From DASTFP01 sp963816855 (lineage in GTDB: Bacteria; Verrucomicrobiota; Verrucomicrobiia; Chthoniobacterales; Terrimicrobiaceae): a stretch of 64,000 nucleotides of DNA. The notes under the pieces are model-generated. The model saw nothing but the letters and a program-made list of their open reading frames with translations. It was not told where the DNA came from and did no database searches. Shown here one piece after another: positions 9,344-17,141 of the stretch. The stretch lies in contig CAWFMA010000003.1 of the NCBI GenBank assembly GCA_963816855.1, forward strand, positions 124,001 through 188,000, in the 5' to 3' direction. The number at the start of each line of letters is the position of its first letter. Position 1 is the stretch's first letter. Made by a program: the position numbers and the translations under genes.

Positions 9344-9541
9344 TTGGCTTTTCCTCTCCTCGCCCTTGTAGCCGAGGAGGGCAGTAGCTCCATTCCAATC
9401 AAGATGGAAGTCGAGCGCCTAGATCCCGCAATCGACGACCTTGTTCCCGCGAATACCAAGGTGGAGAAGCTGGCGGAGGGCTTCCTCTGGAGCGAAGTCC
9501 CACATGGTTTGAAGGTTCGGTCGTCTCCGCTCAGCGTTTAG
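9344..9541 (+). pseudogene. Truncated SMP-30/gluconolactonase-like N terminus
   Basis: The frame opens with a leucine-rich signal-peptide-like stretch and continues as E-R-L-D-P-A-x-D-D-L-V-P and K-V-E-K-L-A-E-G-F-x-W-x-E. That is the typical start of exported SMP-30/gluconolactonase-family proteins. Homology stops after about 60 residues and the frame terminates at 9541, so roughly 80 percent of the expected protein is missing. An IS630-type element begins about 250 bases downstream, so insertion followed by deletion may have truncated it. The original start codon is unclear because the hydrophobic leader extends upstream to about 9320. Confidence 0.45.
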
Positions 9542-9790
9542 GCGACGTGGTTCAGTTGCCTTATGCAATGCTCAAGCCGTGTTTTCTCGCTTTCAGCCGT
9601 TTGATTTTTGTTATGATGAGTAATTGGGGTTTCCATAAGTGAGAGGTGAGCAATCGAGGTGGGATTCCGGATGTTGAAGAGCGCACGACTACGGTTCGGT
9701 TGGATTCGAGTGTTGCAGCGATTCGCGAAGCGTTGCATTTGTTGAGAAAATTGCCGTCGTTCGTCGTCGGTTAGAGCGGTTCTCATAAAA

Positions 9791-10873
9791 GAATTCCGAA
9801 AAAGGGCTTGTACTCTTGCAAAGGGGTTGCGATAGGGTGGTGGTTGCGCCATCAAGAGGCAGAGCCCAATGCGGAGAACGCCAGGCTGGAGGAATTACGG
9901 GTGGCGATGGAGGCCGCGCCCAATCGGCGCAGTTACATCCGGCTTGCCGTGATGCGTTCCTTGATTAGGGGATTGGAACGCCGGGTAGTGAGAGCACAAT
10001 TTTGCCGAACTGATCGGGTGATTGGACTCTGGATCGAGATGTTCAACACTGGGGGAATCGATGCTCTGACGAGCAAGGGGCGAGCGGGACGAGGACGCAG
10101 GGTGAAGCTGGAACGCTTGCGCGATCTCTTAGTGCCGGTCTTAGAGAATCCGGGCGAAGCCGGCGAGCTTCACTGGACGGGAGTCAAAATCCATGGATTT
10201 CTCAAGGAGCAGCTTGGGCTGGAGGTGGGTTACAGCACCACGATGCGCTATCTCCATGAGCTAGGTTATAATCTGCGAGTGCCTCGCCCCTGGCCGGAGC
10301 GCCAGAATGAAGAACAAGGCCATGCCTTCTTAGATCAACTGCGGCTCTGGCAGGCCGATCCCAACCTGGAGTTATGGTTTGCCGACGAATGCGGGGTTGA
10401 GGGCGATCCGCGTCCACGGCGGCGCTGGAGCGCTCGGGGCAGCGCCGGCCCAAAGTGCCCTAACTCGGAGACCATATCCGGGCCAACGTCATCGGCGCAG
10501 TATGTCCGGCTACTGGAGAATGCTGCACGATGATCTTTGATGGAGTCGATAGCGATGTCTTCCAGTATTACCTGGATTTCTTGGCTAAAGAGCTTCCCCC
10601 TTTGGACTCCAAACGCCGAGTGCTCATTGTCGACAACGCCAGCTGGCACAAAGCCCAAAGACTCAACTGGCATCACTTCGAGGTTCACTACCTGCCGGGC
10701 TACAGCCCCGATTTCAATCCCATCGAAAGGCTCTGGTTACGCCTCAAAGTCGACTTCTTTAGCGATTTCATCGCTAAGAGCCCCGAGCAACTCACCCAAC
10801 GTCTTTGCCACGCGCTGACTTCCCTCATGAACGATCCCGAAAAAGTCGCCTCTCAGTGCGCTTTTCGGAAATC
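9791..10873 (+). mobile_element. IS630-family insertion sequence remnant
   Basis: A DDE transposase of the IS630 superfamily occupies this stretch. A possible pair of imperfect terminal inverted repeats can be aligned: GAATTCCGAAAAAGGGC at 9791-9807 and, on the opposite strand, GATTTCCGAAAAGCGC at 10858-10873. TA dinucleotides lie nearby (9786-9787 and 10891-10892) but not exactly at these ends, so the borders are tentative. The transposase is frameshifted, so the element is probably immobile. Confidence 0.55.
9808..10533 (+). CDS. IS630-type transposase, N-terminal part (frameshifted)
   Basis: The frame encodes a helix-turn-helix N-terminal half followed by the first catalytic aspartate in the motif L-W-F-A-D-E-C-G and an R-R-W-S segment. 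After about 10436 the homologous sequence continues in the -1 frame, where it reads Q-R-R-P-K-V-P, then a TAA at 10461-10463 in place of the usual Tyr, then L-G-D-H-I-R-A-N-V-I-G-A. The last 30 codons of the listed frame are therefore out-of-frame translation. A missing G in the GGGG run at 10436-10439 explains the shift. Confidence 0.7.
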   Translation: MYSCKGVAIGWWLRHQEAEPNAENARLEELRVAMEAAPNRRSYIRLAVMRSLIRGLERRVVRAQFCRTDRVIGLWIEMFNTGGIDALTSKGRAGRGRRVKLERLRDLLVPVLENPGEAGELHWTGVKIHGFLKEQLGLEVGYSTTMRYLHELGYNLRVPRPWPERQNEEQGHAFLDQLRLWQADPNLELWFADECGVEGDPRPRRRWSARGSAGPKCPNSETISGPTSSAQYVRLLENAAR

Positions 10874-11003
10874 ATTTCCGAGAGATGCTCTAATTCGCGC
10901 TCGGAATCGTCTCGCCGAACCAGTTCTCGTGGGAGATCAAGCCAGTTCGGGCGGCGCGGCTCGGTCCAACCCAGAACGGAGTGGTGGCGGCATTGCTCGT
11001 TAA
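10530..11003 (+). CDS. IS630-type transposase, C-terminal part
   Basis: This is the second half of the same transposase. It carries the second catalytic aspartate in V-L-I-V-D-N-A-S-W-H-K-A and the glutamate in P-D-F-N-P-I-E-R-L-W. Homology ends near F-R-K-S-F at about 10875, after which some 40 codons run on into sequence outside the element, so its native stop has been lost. There is no independent start signal. Confidence 0.7.
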   Translation: MIFDGVDSDVFQYYLDFLAKELPPLDSKRRVLIVDNASWHKAQRLNWHHFEVHYLPGYSPDFNPIERLWLRLKVDFFSDFIAKSPEQLTQRLCHALTSLMNDPEKVASQCAFRKSFPRDALIRARNRLAEPVLVGDQASSGGAARSNPERSGGGIAR

Positions 11004-11102
11004 ACAGCGCCGCGCCCCGCGCCGCTTCTTTCTTCCTACAAGCCTCAGCAAGCTCAGCTTGAATTTGGCTCAGACGCCATTCGAGCGGGCGCAATCCGAC
11101 CG

Positions 11103-12062
11103 TTAAGCTGAAGGACGGAACCCTCTAGCTCGCTCGGCTTCAAAACCAAGACTTGGGAGTAGGCATTGGCAAAGATCTGTCCGGCTTTCTTCGGGTTTTT
11201 CGTCGATCGGCGACGTGTCATCAGGAGTGATTCGGGAAACCGAATTCGGCAACCTGCCGTTGGAGTCGGCAAGGTGCCTTGACCAAAAGGGTCGATGTGC
11301 GGGAGAGCGATCTTCCGAACAACAAATCTCCACGGAACTTTCCGCCGCCTGATGAAGGTCGGCGGATTTTTTTGTGCTCTGCTGTTGCGCCGAACCCTCG
11401 ATGCTGCGAAGACGCGTCGCCACCGCGCGGAAAACCTCAAGCCTCTGAATATTGGGAAACTTCACTGCGGGACCTTGGCGCATATTGAGCAAACATTCGC
11501 GCCAAGCCATCCGCGCGCGGTGCAGCATGACCCAAAGATTGCTCTCGGAGATGCTCAACGTTTTGCAGATTTCCTTGCTCGGCATGTTATCCATCTCGCG
11601 CAGCATGAAGACGTCGGCCACACGTTGAGGCAATTTCGAAAGGCAATCCCGCATCGTTTGCCAGAATTCCCCCTTGTGCATCACCTCGTCCGCCTCGGGC
11701 CTCCACTCATGCGGCCCCAGGTGGTGATTCCAGAATCCCTGCTCGACGAACTTGTGGGAGTATTCATCCTCGAGAAACTCCAGGTCCGTGAAAGATGTCT
11801 CCCGGTCAAGCTTACGGTAGTAGTCGATGATCTTGTTCTTGAGGATCCCAACCAGCCAGCTTCGCTCGGATGAACGCCCCGCAAAATTGTCCTTTGAGCG
11901 CACCGCAACGAGCAACGTCTCCTGGACCAGGTCTTCGGCGACCTCCGGGGTCCGCACCCGCACCAACGCATACCGGTAGAGGCAGTCACCGTGATCATCG
12001 ACCCAACGGTGGGGGTCCACTTTCGGTGTGAAAGAGACCGCTGGTCTGCCTGCCGGTTCCAT
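11103..12062 (-). CDS. ECF-type RNA polymerase sigma factor with aberrant C-terminal tail
   Basis: Residues about 20-95 form sigma region 2 (D-C-L-Y-R-Y-A-L, E-D-L-V-Q-E-T-L, W-L-V-G-I-L-K-N-K-I-I-D-Y-Y-R). Region 4 follows at about 130-185 (L-S-K-L-P-x-R-V-A-D-V-F-M-L-R-E and the I-S-x-S-N-L-W-V-M-L-H-R-A-R recognition helix). Members of this group normally end some 10 residues later, at about 190. Here an unrelated low-complexity tail of about 130 residues follows, and a rho-independent terminator-like hairpin lies inside its DNA. The original stop has probably been lost. I chose the ATG at 12062 over an upstream TTG. The target genes are unknown. Confidence 0.8.
   Translation of the reverse strand: MEPAGRPAVSFTPKVDPHRWVDDHGDCLYRYALVRVRTPEVAEDLVQETLLVAVRSKDNFAGRSSERSWLVGILKNKIIDYYRKLDRETSFTDLEFLEDEYSHKFVEQGFWNHHLGPHEWRPEADEVMHKGEFWQTMRDCLSKLPQRVADVFMLREMDNMPSKEICKTLSISESNLWVMLHRARMAWRECLLNMRQGPAVKFPNIQRLEVFRAVATRLRSIEGSAQQQSTKKSADLHQAAESSVEICCSEDRSPAHRPFWSRHLADSNGRLPNSVSRITPDDTSPIDEKPEESRTDLCQCLLPSLGFEAERARGFRPSA
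11341..11373 (+). terminator. Predicted rho-independent terminator, plus strand
   Basis: TCCGCCG at 11341-11347 and CGGCGGA at 11360-11366 form a perfect seven-pair stem, strengthened by CCT/AGG pairing in the loop, and are followed by seven T residues. It is oriented to stop plus-strand transcription, such as read-through from the transposase. It lies inside the DNA for the odd tail of the sigma factor on the other strand. Confidence 0.6.
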
Positions 12063-12297
12063 AAAATCTTCCCGTGCCTGACTAGACAAACACCCGGGGT
12101 CTGAAAAGAAAGATTTAAGGCTCCTGCTGCCGATGCTTTCACGGTCGATTGTGTGCAGTCCCGGGGCGTCGGCGTCGACCCAATTTCAGGAAGCGAAAAT
12201 CGCGGACACCCGCGTCATTGATTCGGTTGGATTGATCGACCGCTAAGCGACGAGGCGACACGATTCTCCGAAAGCGAGTCGTCGGCTACGAACTCGT

Positions 12298-12993
12298 TCA
12301 GCCCGTAAAGAGCGAAGACATCACGTTGATGGTGAGCGCAATGATCGCCGTGTTGAAAGCAAAGGAGAGGAGGCCTTGAATGAGCGCCAGACGGCGCATC
12401 GCGCGCGACGTGATTTGAACGTCGGACACCTGAAACGTCATTCCGATGACAAACGAGAAGTAGGCGAAATCCATGTAGTTTGGCGGTCTCTCGTTCGGAA
12501 AAAGAAGACCACCCTCGCGGCCCGGGCTCCGCTTGTCCGACTGGCTTCGGTAAAAGCTGTGAGCATAGTGAAGCGTGAATACGGTATGAATGAGGATCCA
12601 GGATTCAACGACGGCCAGGATCGGGAGTTCGAGATGAAGGCGGACCAAGCCGCCATGCAGGAGTTTGTGTTCCTTGAGAACGAAAATTACCGCCAGCAAA
12701 CTCATGCATGCTGCGACAAGCATCGACGCGAAGAGGACGGTACGACTCGAATCCTGCAATTTCGCGGTGCGTTGCGCGTGGTCCGGATCGACGGTAAGAA
12801 TAGTCGCCCACGCGGCAAGAAGGACGACTGCGGCGTAGACATTCCAGCTTAATATCAGGCGGGTCAGAAGACTCTGGTGCGAGAAGAAAAGGTATCCAAA
12901 GAGAGCCATCGGAAGCGCCAGCAACTGGCGATGGTGAGCGTCGAGCCGGCCGAGCCACGCAAGAATAGTCTGTGATTCAGCTTTTTTGGCCAT
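12298..12993 (-). CDS. DUF1345 family membrane protein
   Basis: The 231-residue protein has about five hydrophobic segments (near residues 25-45, 50-68, 85-105, 120-142 and 200-225). It also has the DUF1345 hallmarks H-T-V-F-T-L-H-Y-A-H-x-F-Y and the P-x-Y-x-D-F-A-Y-F-S-F-V-I-G-M-T-F-Q-V-S-D-V motif. The family is a conserved inner-membrane protein without established function. It is monocistronic here. Confidence 0.88.
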   Translation of the reverse strand: MAKKAESQTILAWLGRLDAHHRQLLALPMALFGYLFFSHQSLLTRLILSWNVYAAVVLLAAWATILTVDPDHAQRTAKLQDSSRTVLFASMLVAACMSLLAVIFVLKEHKLLHGGLVRLHLELPILAVVESWILIHTVFTLHYAHSFYRSQSDKRSPGREGGLLFPNERPPNYMDFAYFSFVIGMTFQVSDVQITSRAMRRLALIQGLLSFAFNTAIIALTINVMSSLFTG

Positions 12994-13134
12994 TTCGAAT
13001 CTTCGAACTCAACCGAAACGTCCGCGACGCGACCAGAAGTTTCTCGGCTCCAATCTGTCATCGCGTGCCGCTTCGCGCCACCTCTGACCGGCCAAATCGT
13101 TGCCAATGGCTTTCGCCTCCCCGATATTTCCGGC

Positions 13135-13515
13135 ATGTCTCGACGATTCGACCACATCGACTTGCGAGTTCCCGATCTCGGCACGGTAAACGAGTTCTAT
13201 CGCAGCTTGCTTCCAGCCTTGGGCTTCGAAGAGGAAATGCCCATCGCCGGCTGGCTGCAATATTGCGCGCGAGGAGAGGGCGCCACCGAGTTCTTCGGGG
13301 TCACCGAGTCGCCGTTGCATGCCTCGAATGAGAATCGAATCGCGTTCCGGGCATCCGACACCTCTCAAGTCGACAGGATCGCCCGGTTGCTCCATCAGAT
13401 CGGTGCAAAAAACATCGAGGGGCCCGCCTGCGAAGGATCGCCAAACTACTACGCGGTGTTCTTCGAGGACCCCGCCGGCAACCGGCTCGAGGTCTGTTAC
13501 CGCCTCGAAAACTGA
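13135..13515 (+). CDS. VOC-superfamily (glyoxalase-like) protein
   Basis: The 126-residue protein matches the vicinal oxygen chelate fold. It opens H-I-D-L-R-V-P-D-L-x-x-x-x-x-F-Y and ends in the F-x-E-D-P-A-G-N-R-L-E-V-C-Y motif that carries the metal-binding glutamate, with the first ligand His near residue 7. VOC proteins include glyoxalases, dioxygenases and resistance proteins. Nothing nearby identifies the substrate. Confidence 0.85.
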   Translation: MSRRFDHIDLRVPDLGTVNEFYRSLLPALGFEEEMPIAGWLQYCARGEGATEFFGVTESPLHASNENRIAFRASDTSQVDRIARLLHQIGAKNIEGPACEGSPNYYAVFFEDPAGNRLEVCYRLEN

Positions 13516-13774
13516 GCGGCCAGCCATTTTAATTGAGACAATTTGCCACAACCTTCGCTACTCCTGAAGGGACCCGACTTTTTATAACACCCGGCTGTAC
13601 AGAGTTTTCCGCGACAGGTTTGCGATCATGGGGGCGAGGGACCGGATAGGATTTTCGGGCGAACCACCCTTGACTCGGCGTTCCTGGTGCCCGAGGGGGT
13701 TGCATGGAGAACAACTGCGTTTCAACCGGCCGCGGGTCCGTTAGCGGGCCTGCGCGCACAGCGAATCGCAGCCT

Positions 13775-14989
13775 GTGGAGGGGACCAGGCCTGGGGCTGC
13801 GCGACAACTTGTTTTGAGGGCCGCGCAAGAAGCCTCTCCTCATAACTACTCATCGGGCGGATCGCCTCGGGCGGTTGACTCGGGCCGGATTCCCAGCCTG
13901 GATGGTTTGCGGGGCCTCGCGATTTTGATGGTCGTGATCCAACATGCCGCGCACTCGTTACCGCAATTTCTGTCGCCGGTTGCCTTTTTCTTCGGGAACG
14001 GAGGGCTTGGCGTCAGCATTTTCTTCGTGCTGAGCGGATATCTCATCTATTCGCTGAGCGCCCGCGAATACCAGAAGAGCGCCGGATTCAACTGGAAGCA
14101 ATTTTACATTCGCCGCGCGCTGCGAATTTTCCCGTGCTTTTACTTTTATATTCTGGTGATCCTGGCACTGGCGCACTTTGGATGGATCACCGTGACGGAC
14201 CGGACGATTTTTGCCGCCGCGACTTTCAGCCTGAACTATCATCACCTTTGGGACCCGTGGCCGGTCGGGCTGGATTATCCTGTGATCGGGCACTACTGGA
14301 CCCTGGCGCTGGAGGAGCAGTTCTATTTGACGTGGCCGCTCTTGATGTTCCTTTTCGCGCGCAGAAAGCTCGTCGCAACGTTGACGGGATTCATCGTGAT
14401 CGCGCCTCTTATTCGGGTGGCGACCTATTTTCTTGCGCCGGATTCGAGACCCCAGATCGGCATGATGTTTCACACCGCCTTGGACTCGGTTGCTGCCGGA
14501 GTGCTGCTCGGGGAGCTAATGCGGAATCCGGAAACAAGGGCCAAGCTCGAACGACTGGCCAGCAATCGCGCGGTTTTGGCCGTGGCGCTCATTTATCCAA
14601 GTGTCGTCTCTCCGCTTCTCGACCTTCGTTTTGGAGGCTCTTACTCGATTACGATTGGCAAAACGCTCGACTTTCTCTGCGTCGGGATAGTCCTCGTCGC
14701 GGCCGTTTCACAACCCGGAACACTCCTTTTCCGAATCTTGAACTGGCGGCCGCTTGCCGCTATCGGGGTGCTCTCCTTCAGTCTTTACGTTTGGAACAAT
14801 CTCTTCCTCAAGGGCGAGTCGGCCTGGATCAGCCGGGCTTTTCCCCTGAACGTGCTCTGTCTGATCGGAATGGCCCTTTTCTCCTACTACCTGATCGAGA
14901 AGCCGTGCCTTCGGCTGAAGGATCGCTTCCATAAACCGCATTCCGCGAAACCAATGAGACCTCGCAAGGAATTGGCCGCTTCGGCGTAG
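13775..14989 (+). CDS. Acyltransferase family 3 (OafA/YrhL-like) membrane protein
   Basis: This 404-residue protein has about ten transmembrane segments. It shows the acyltransferase-3 signatures S-L-D-G-L-R-G-L-A-I near residue 45 and G-H-Y-W-T-L-A-L-E-E-Q-F-Y-L near residue 175. Members transfer acetyl or other acyl groups to cell-surface sugars such as O-antigen or exopolysaccharide. The start is uncertain: the listed GTG gives a non-hydrophobic 40-residue leader, and an internal start closer to the conserved motif is possible. Confidence 0.85.
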   Translation: MEGTRPGAARQLVLRAAQEASPHNYSSGGSPRAVDSGRIPSLDGLRGLAILMVVIQHAAHSLPQFLSPVAFFFGNGGLGVSIFFVLSGYLIYSLSAREYQKSAGFNWKQFYIRRALRIFPCFYFYILVILALAHFGWITVTDRTIFAAATFSLNYHHLWDPWPVGLDYPVIGHYWTLALEEQFYLTWPLLMFLFARRKLVATLTGFIVIAPLIRVATYFLAPDSRPQIGMMFHTALDSVAAGVLLGELMRNPETRAKLERLASNRAVLAVALIYPSVVSPLLDLRFGGSYSITIGKTLDFLCVGIVLVAAVSQPGTLLFRILNWRPLAAIGVLSFSLYVWNNLFLKGESAWISRAFPLNVLCLIGMALFSYYLIEKPCLRLKDRFHKPHSAKPMRPRKELAASA

Positions 14990-15061
14990 CAGGCTCGCCA
15001 TCCTCGGGCGGTGGCTCCAGCCCGAGTGGGCAACGTTGCGGCGGCTCCAGGGGAGAAGGCG

Positions 15062-15511
15062 TTATTTCACCTTGAGAAGCTCGACTTCGAAAATCAGCGT
15101 CTCGTCGGGGCCGATCAGGCCGCCCGCTCCGCGAGAACCGTAGGCGAGATTCGGCGGAATGAAAAATTCATACTTCGCGCCCTCCTTCATGAGTTGAACC
15201 CCCTCCGTCCAGCCAGGAATGACCCGATTCAGCGGGAATTCCGCCGGCCGGCCCGCTTTTTCGGAGCTGTCGAACTCCTTGCCGTTGATCAGCGTTCCCC
15301 GATAGTTGACCACGACCACGTCGGTCTCTTGCGGGCTCTTGCCGGAGCCCTCACGAAGCACCTTGTACTGAAGACCGCTGGGCATTGTCTTGACCCCCGG
15401 CTTGCTTGCGTTCTCCTTGAGAAAACGCTGTCCAGTTTCGAGAGCGGATTGCGCGTTCGCAAAAGAACCAAACGCCAGGGCCGCCGCGACAATGAGAGCT
15501 TCGACACGCAT
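15062..15511 (-). CDS. FKBP-type peptidyl-prolyl cis-trans isomerase, exported
   Basis: A signal peptide ending near A-N-A-Q (residue 21) is followed by an FKBP domain at about residues 45-149. The domain shows the typical S-G-L-Q-Y-K-V-L-x-E-G-S-G-K-S-P, V-V-V-N-Y-R-G-T-L-I-N-G-K-E-F-D-S-S and V-I-P-G-W-x-E-G-V-Q-L-M sequences, and the A-Y-G-S-R-G-A-G-G-x-I-G-P motif near the end. It should act as a periplasmic proline isomerase and chaperone. The length is normal for the family and it stands alone. Confidence 0.93.
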   Translation of the reverse strand: MRVEALIVAAALAFGSFANAQSALETGQRFLKENASKPGVKTMPSGLQYKVLREGSGKSPQETDVVVVNYRGTLINGKEFDSSEKAGRPAEFPLNRVIPGWTEGVQLMKEGAKYEFFIPPNLAYGSRGAGGLIGPDETLIFEVELLKVK

Positions 15512-15559
15512 AGGGGAGATTGAATACGCCCGAAAACTCCCGCGTGCAATGTCAAGCGT

Positions 15560-16544
15560 TCAGTAGGGACCGCGAATAAACGGCGCGACCTCGTCCTCGT
15601 AAAATCTTCGCAACCGATCATGAAGTTCCCGCGAGAGCGCAGGGAGTTCGGAAACACTGGAATTCTCGCGGGCTTGCGCGGCGGAGGTCGCGCCCGGGAT
15701 GATCACCGAGACCTCTTCGTGGTCGAGGATCCATCGCTGGGCCATTTGCGACATGCTCATGCCATCCGGCACGAAGGCTTTCATCGCTTCGGCCAGTTCG
15801 ACTCCTCTCTCGAAGGGAATACCGGCGAAAGTCTCGCCGACATTGAAGAGCTGCCCGTCGCGGTTGAAATTGCGATGGTCCTTGGGCCCGAATTTCGTGT
15901 CTTTTCTGAATTTTCCGGAGAGCAATCCGCTCGCCAGCGGCAACCGGACAATGATCGCGATCCCCTTCTCCTTCGAGTCGGGGAAGAGCGCCTGAATCGG
16001 CTTTTGGCGGAGAATGTTGAAGATTATCTGCAGCGAAGCGAGGCCGGGTTGCGCCGTGCAAAGGAGCGCCTCGTCCATCGACTCCACGCTCGCTCCGAAG
16101 CTCTTGATCTTCCCCTCCTTCCGCAGCGCGCGCAGCCACTCGAAGATCTCGCGCTCGACGCATGACTTCATAGGGAACGCAATGGAGCTGGATCAGATCG
16201 ATGGCCTCAACCCGCAAACGCGCAAGGGATGCGTCGACAGCGGCCCGGACTCTCCCGGCCGTGTATTGGTCAGGATAGAGATCCGGCATTCTGCCGAGCT
16301 TCGTCGCGACGAAGATGTCCCTTGGATTTTCCTTCAGATAGCGCCCGATCAGAGTCTCGCTGCGTCCCCCACCATAGACGTCGGCGGTGTCGAAAAACGT
16401 CACGCCGGAGTCCACCGCCGCGTCGAGAATCCCCATGGCCAGATCGTCCGAGACTTCTCCCCACTCCCCGCCTCCCAGTTGCCAGCAGCCAAGCCCGACC
16501 TCGGAGACTCTTGCGCCGGTGCTGCCAAAAAGTCGCTTCTGCAT
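15560..16544 (-). pseudogene. Aldo/keto reductase disrupted by one frameshift
   Basis: The first half (16544 to about 16160) encodes an aldo/keto reductase N terminus with G-L-G-C-W-Q-L-G-G-G, the catalytic Asp/Tyr in F-F-D-T-A-D-V-Y-G and the Lys in V-A-T-K-L-G. The second half (from about 16160 to 15560) continues in another frame from E-R-E-I-F-E-W-L to the cofactor-site I-I-P-G-A-T-S. One extra base near 16157, in ...CGT-C-GAG..., separates them, since removing it restores the L-H-C-V-P-Y-E-V-M-R-E-R-E-I-F joint. Substrate unknown; NADPH-dependent carbonyl reduction is the family activity. Confidence 0.75.
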
Positions 16545-16658
16545 CGGTCATGAATACTTCCGCAAGCCGCGCCAATCAAGCCCTGCCGGGGGCGAACCCT
16601 TGCCCCAAAGAAGAATTCCGCCGAGCCTGGCTTTCCGATTGACCGCCGGGAGCACGCT

Positions 16659-16684
16659 TATTACCTTTTTTAAAAATCGTAATA
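16659..16684. promoter_or_regulatory. Predicted NikR operator overlapping the nikR start
   Basis: TATTAC (16659-16664) and GTAATA (16679-16684) form a perfect six-base inverted repeat with a 14-base spacer, and the right half overlaps the first base of the nikR ATG. The half-site and spacing resemble the GTGTTAC-N13/14-GTAACAC operators reported for Geobacter NikR. Binding here would make the nickel operon autoregulated. The functional assignment is an inference. Confidence 0.5.
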
Positions 16685-17115
16685 TGAAAGCCTCCGGACC
16701 GGCCGCGCGCGTGAGCGCTTCCCTGCCGAGCAAATTGCTGCGCGATTTCGACGCCATGGCGCAGAGGAAGGGCTATCGAAACAGGTCCCTGGCGTTAGCC
16801 GGCCTGATGCGCGAGCAGCTCGTCGAGGAGCTTCAAGAGCGGGACACCAAGGAAATCGCCGGCGTTATCACCCTGGTCTTCGACCATCACAAACGCAACC
16901 TGCAGGGATCGCTCACCGGCCTGGCGCATGACCACAGCAAATTGATTATTGCGACGCTGCATGTGCACCTGGATCACGACAACTGCCTGGAGGTGATCGT
17001 GGCGCGCGGCCAGGCATGGTCATTGAAGAAGCTTGCCGACGCGCTGATTACGGCCAAAGGCGTCAAGCATGGGAGGCTCACGGTCACCACCACGGGTGGT
17101 GATCTGCCACCTTAG
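16684..17115 (+). CDS. nikR: Nickel-responsive regulator NikR
   Basis: The 143-residue protein has an N-terminal ribbon-helix-helix DNA-binding domain (V-S-A-S-L-P-x-x-L-L-x-x-F-D, R-N-R-S-L-A-L) and a C-terminal ACT-like nickel-sensing domain. The ligands are conserved: the His that matches E. coli His76 (in A-H-D-H-S-K), the two His of L-H-V-H and the Cys of H-D-N-C-L-E. In the family, Ni(II) binding turns it into a repressor of nickel uptake genes. It begins the nickel transporter operon and the next gene follows after 26 bases. An inverted repeat over its start suggests autoregulation. Confidence 0.93.
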   Translation: MKASGPAARVSASLPSKLLRDFDAMAQRKGYRNRSLALAGLMREQLVEELQERDTKEIAGVITLVFDHHKRNLQGSLTGLAHDHSKLIIATLHVHLDHDNCLEVIVARGQAWSLKKLADALITAKGVKHGRLTVTTTGGDLPP

Positions 17116-17141
17116 GAGACTCCAGGCCTTCCTCTTCCAGG

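Noticed and set aside
10436..10533. Programmed -1 frameshift in the IS630 transposase
   Set aside because: Conserved protein sequence switches frame at 10436-10439, before an in-frame stop at 10461. A functional slip would have to occur before this stop and still read through it, and no slippery heptamer is seen. Decay explains the data better.
13516..13774. Possible RNA gene between the VOC protein and the acyltransferase
   Set aside because: I looked for a tRNA cloverleaf, riboswitch or hairpin and found none that I could support.
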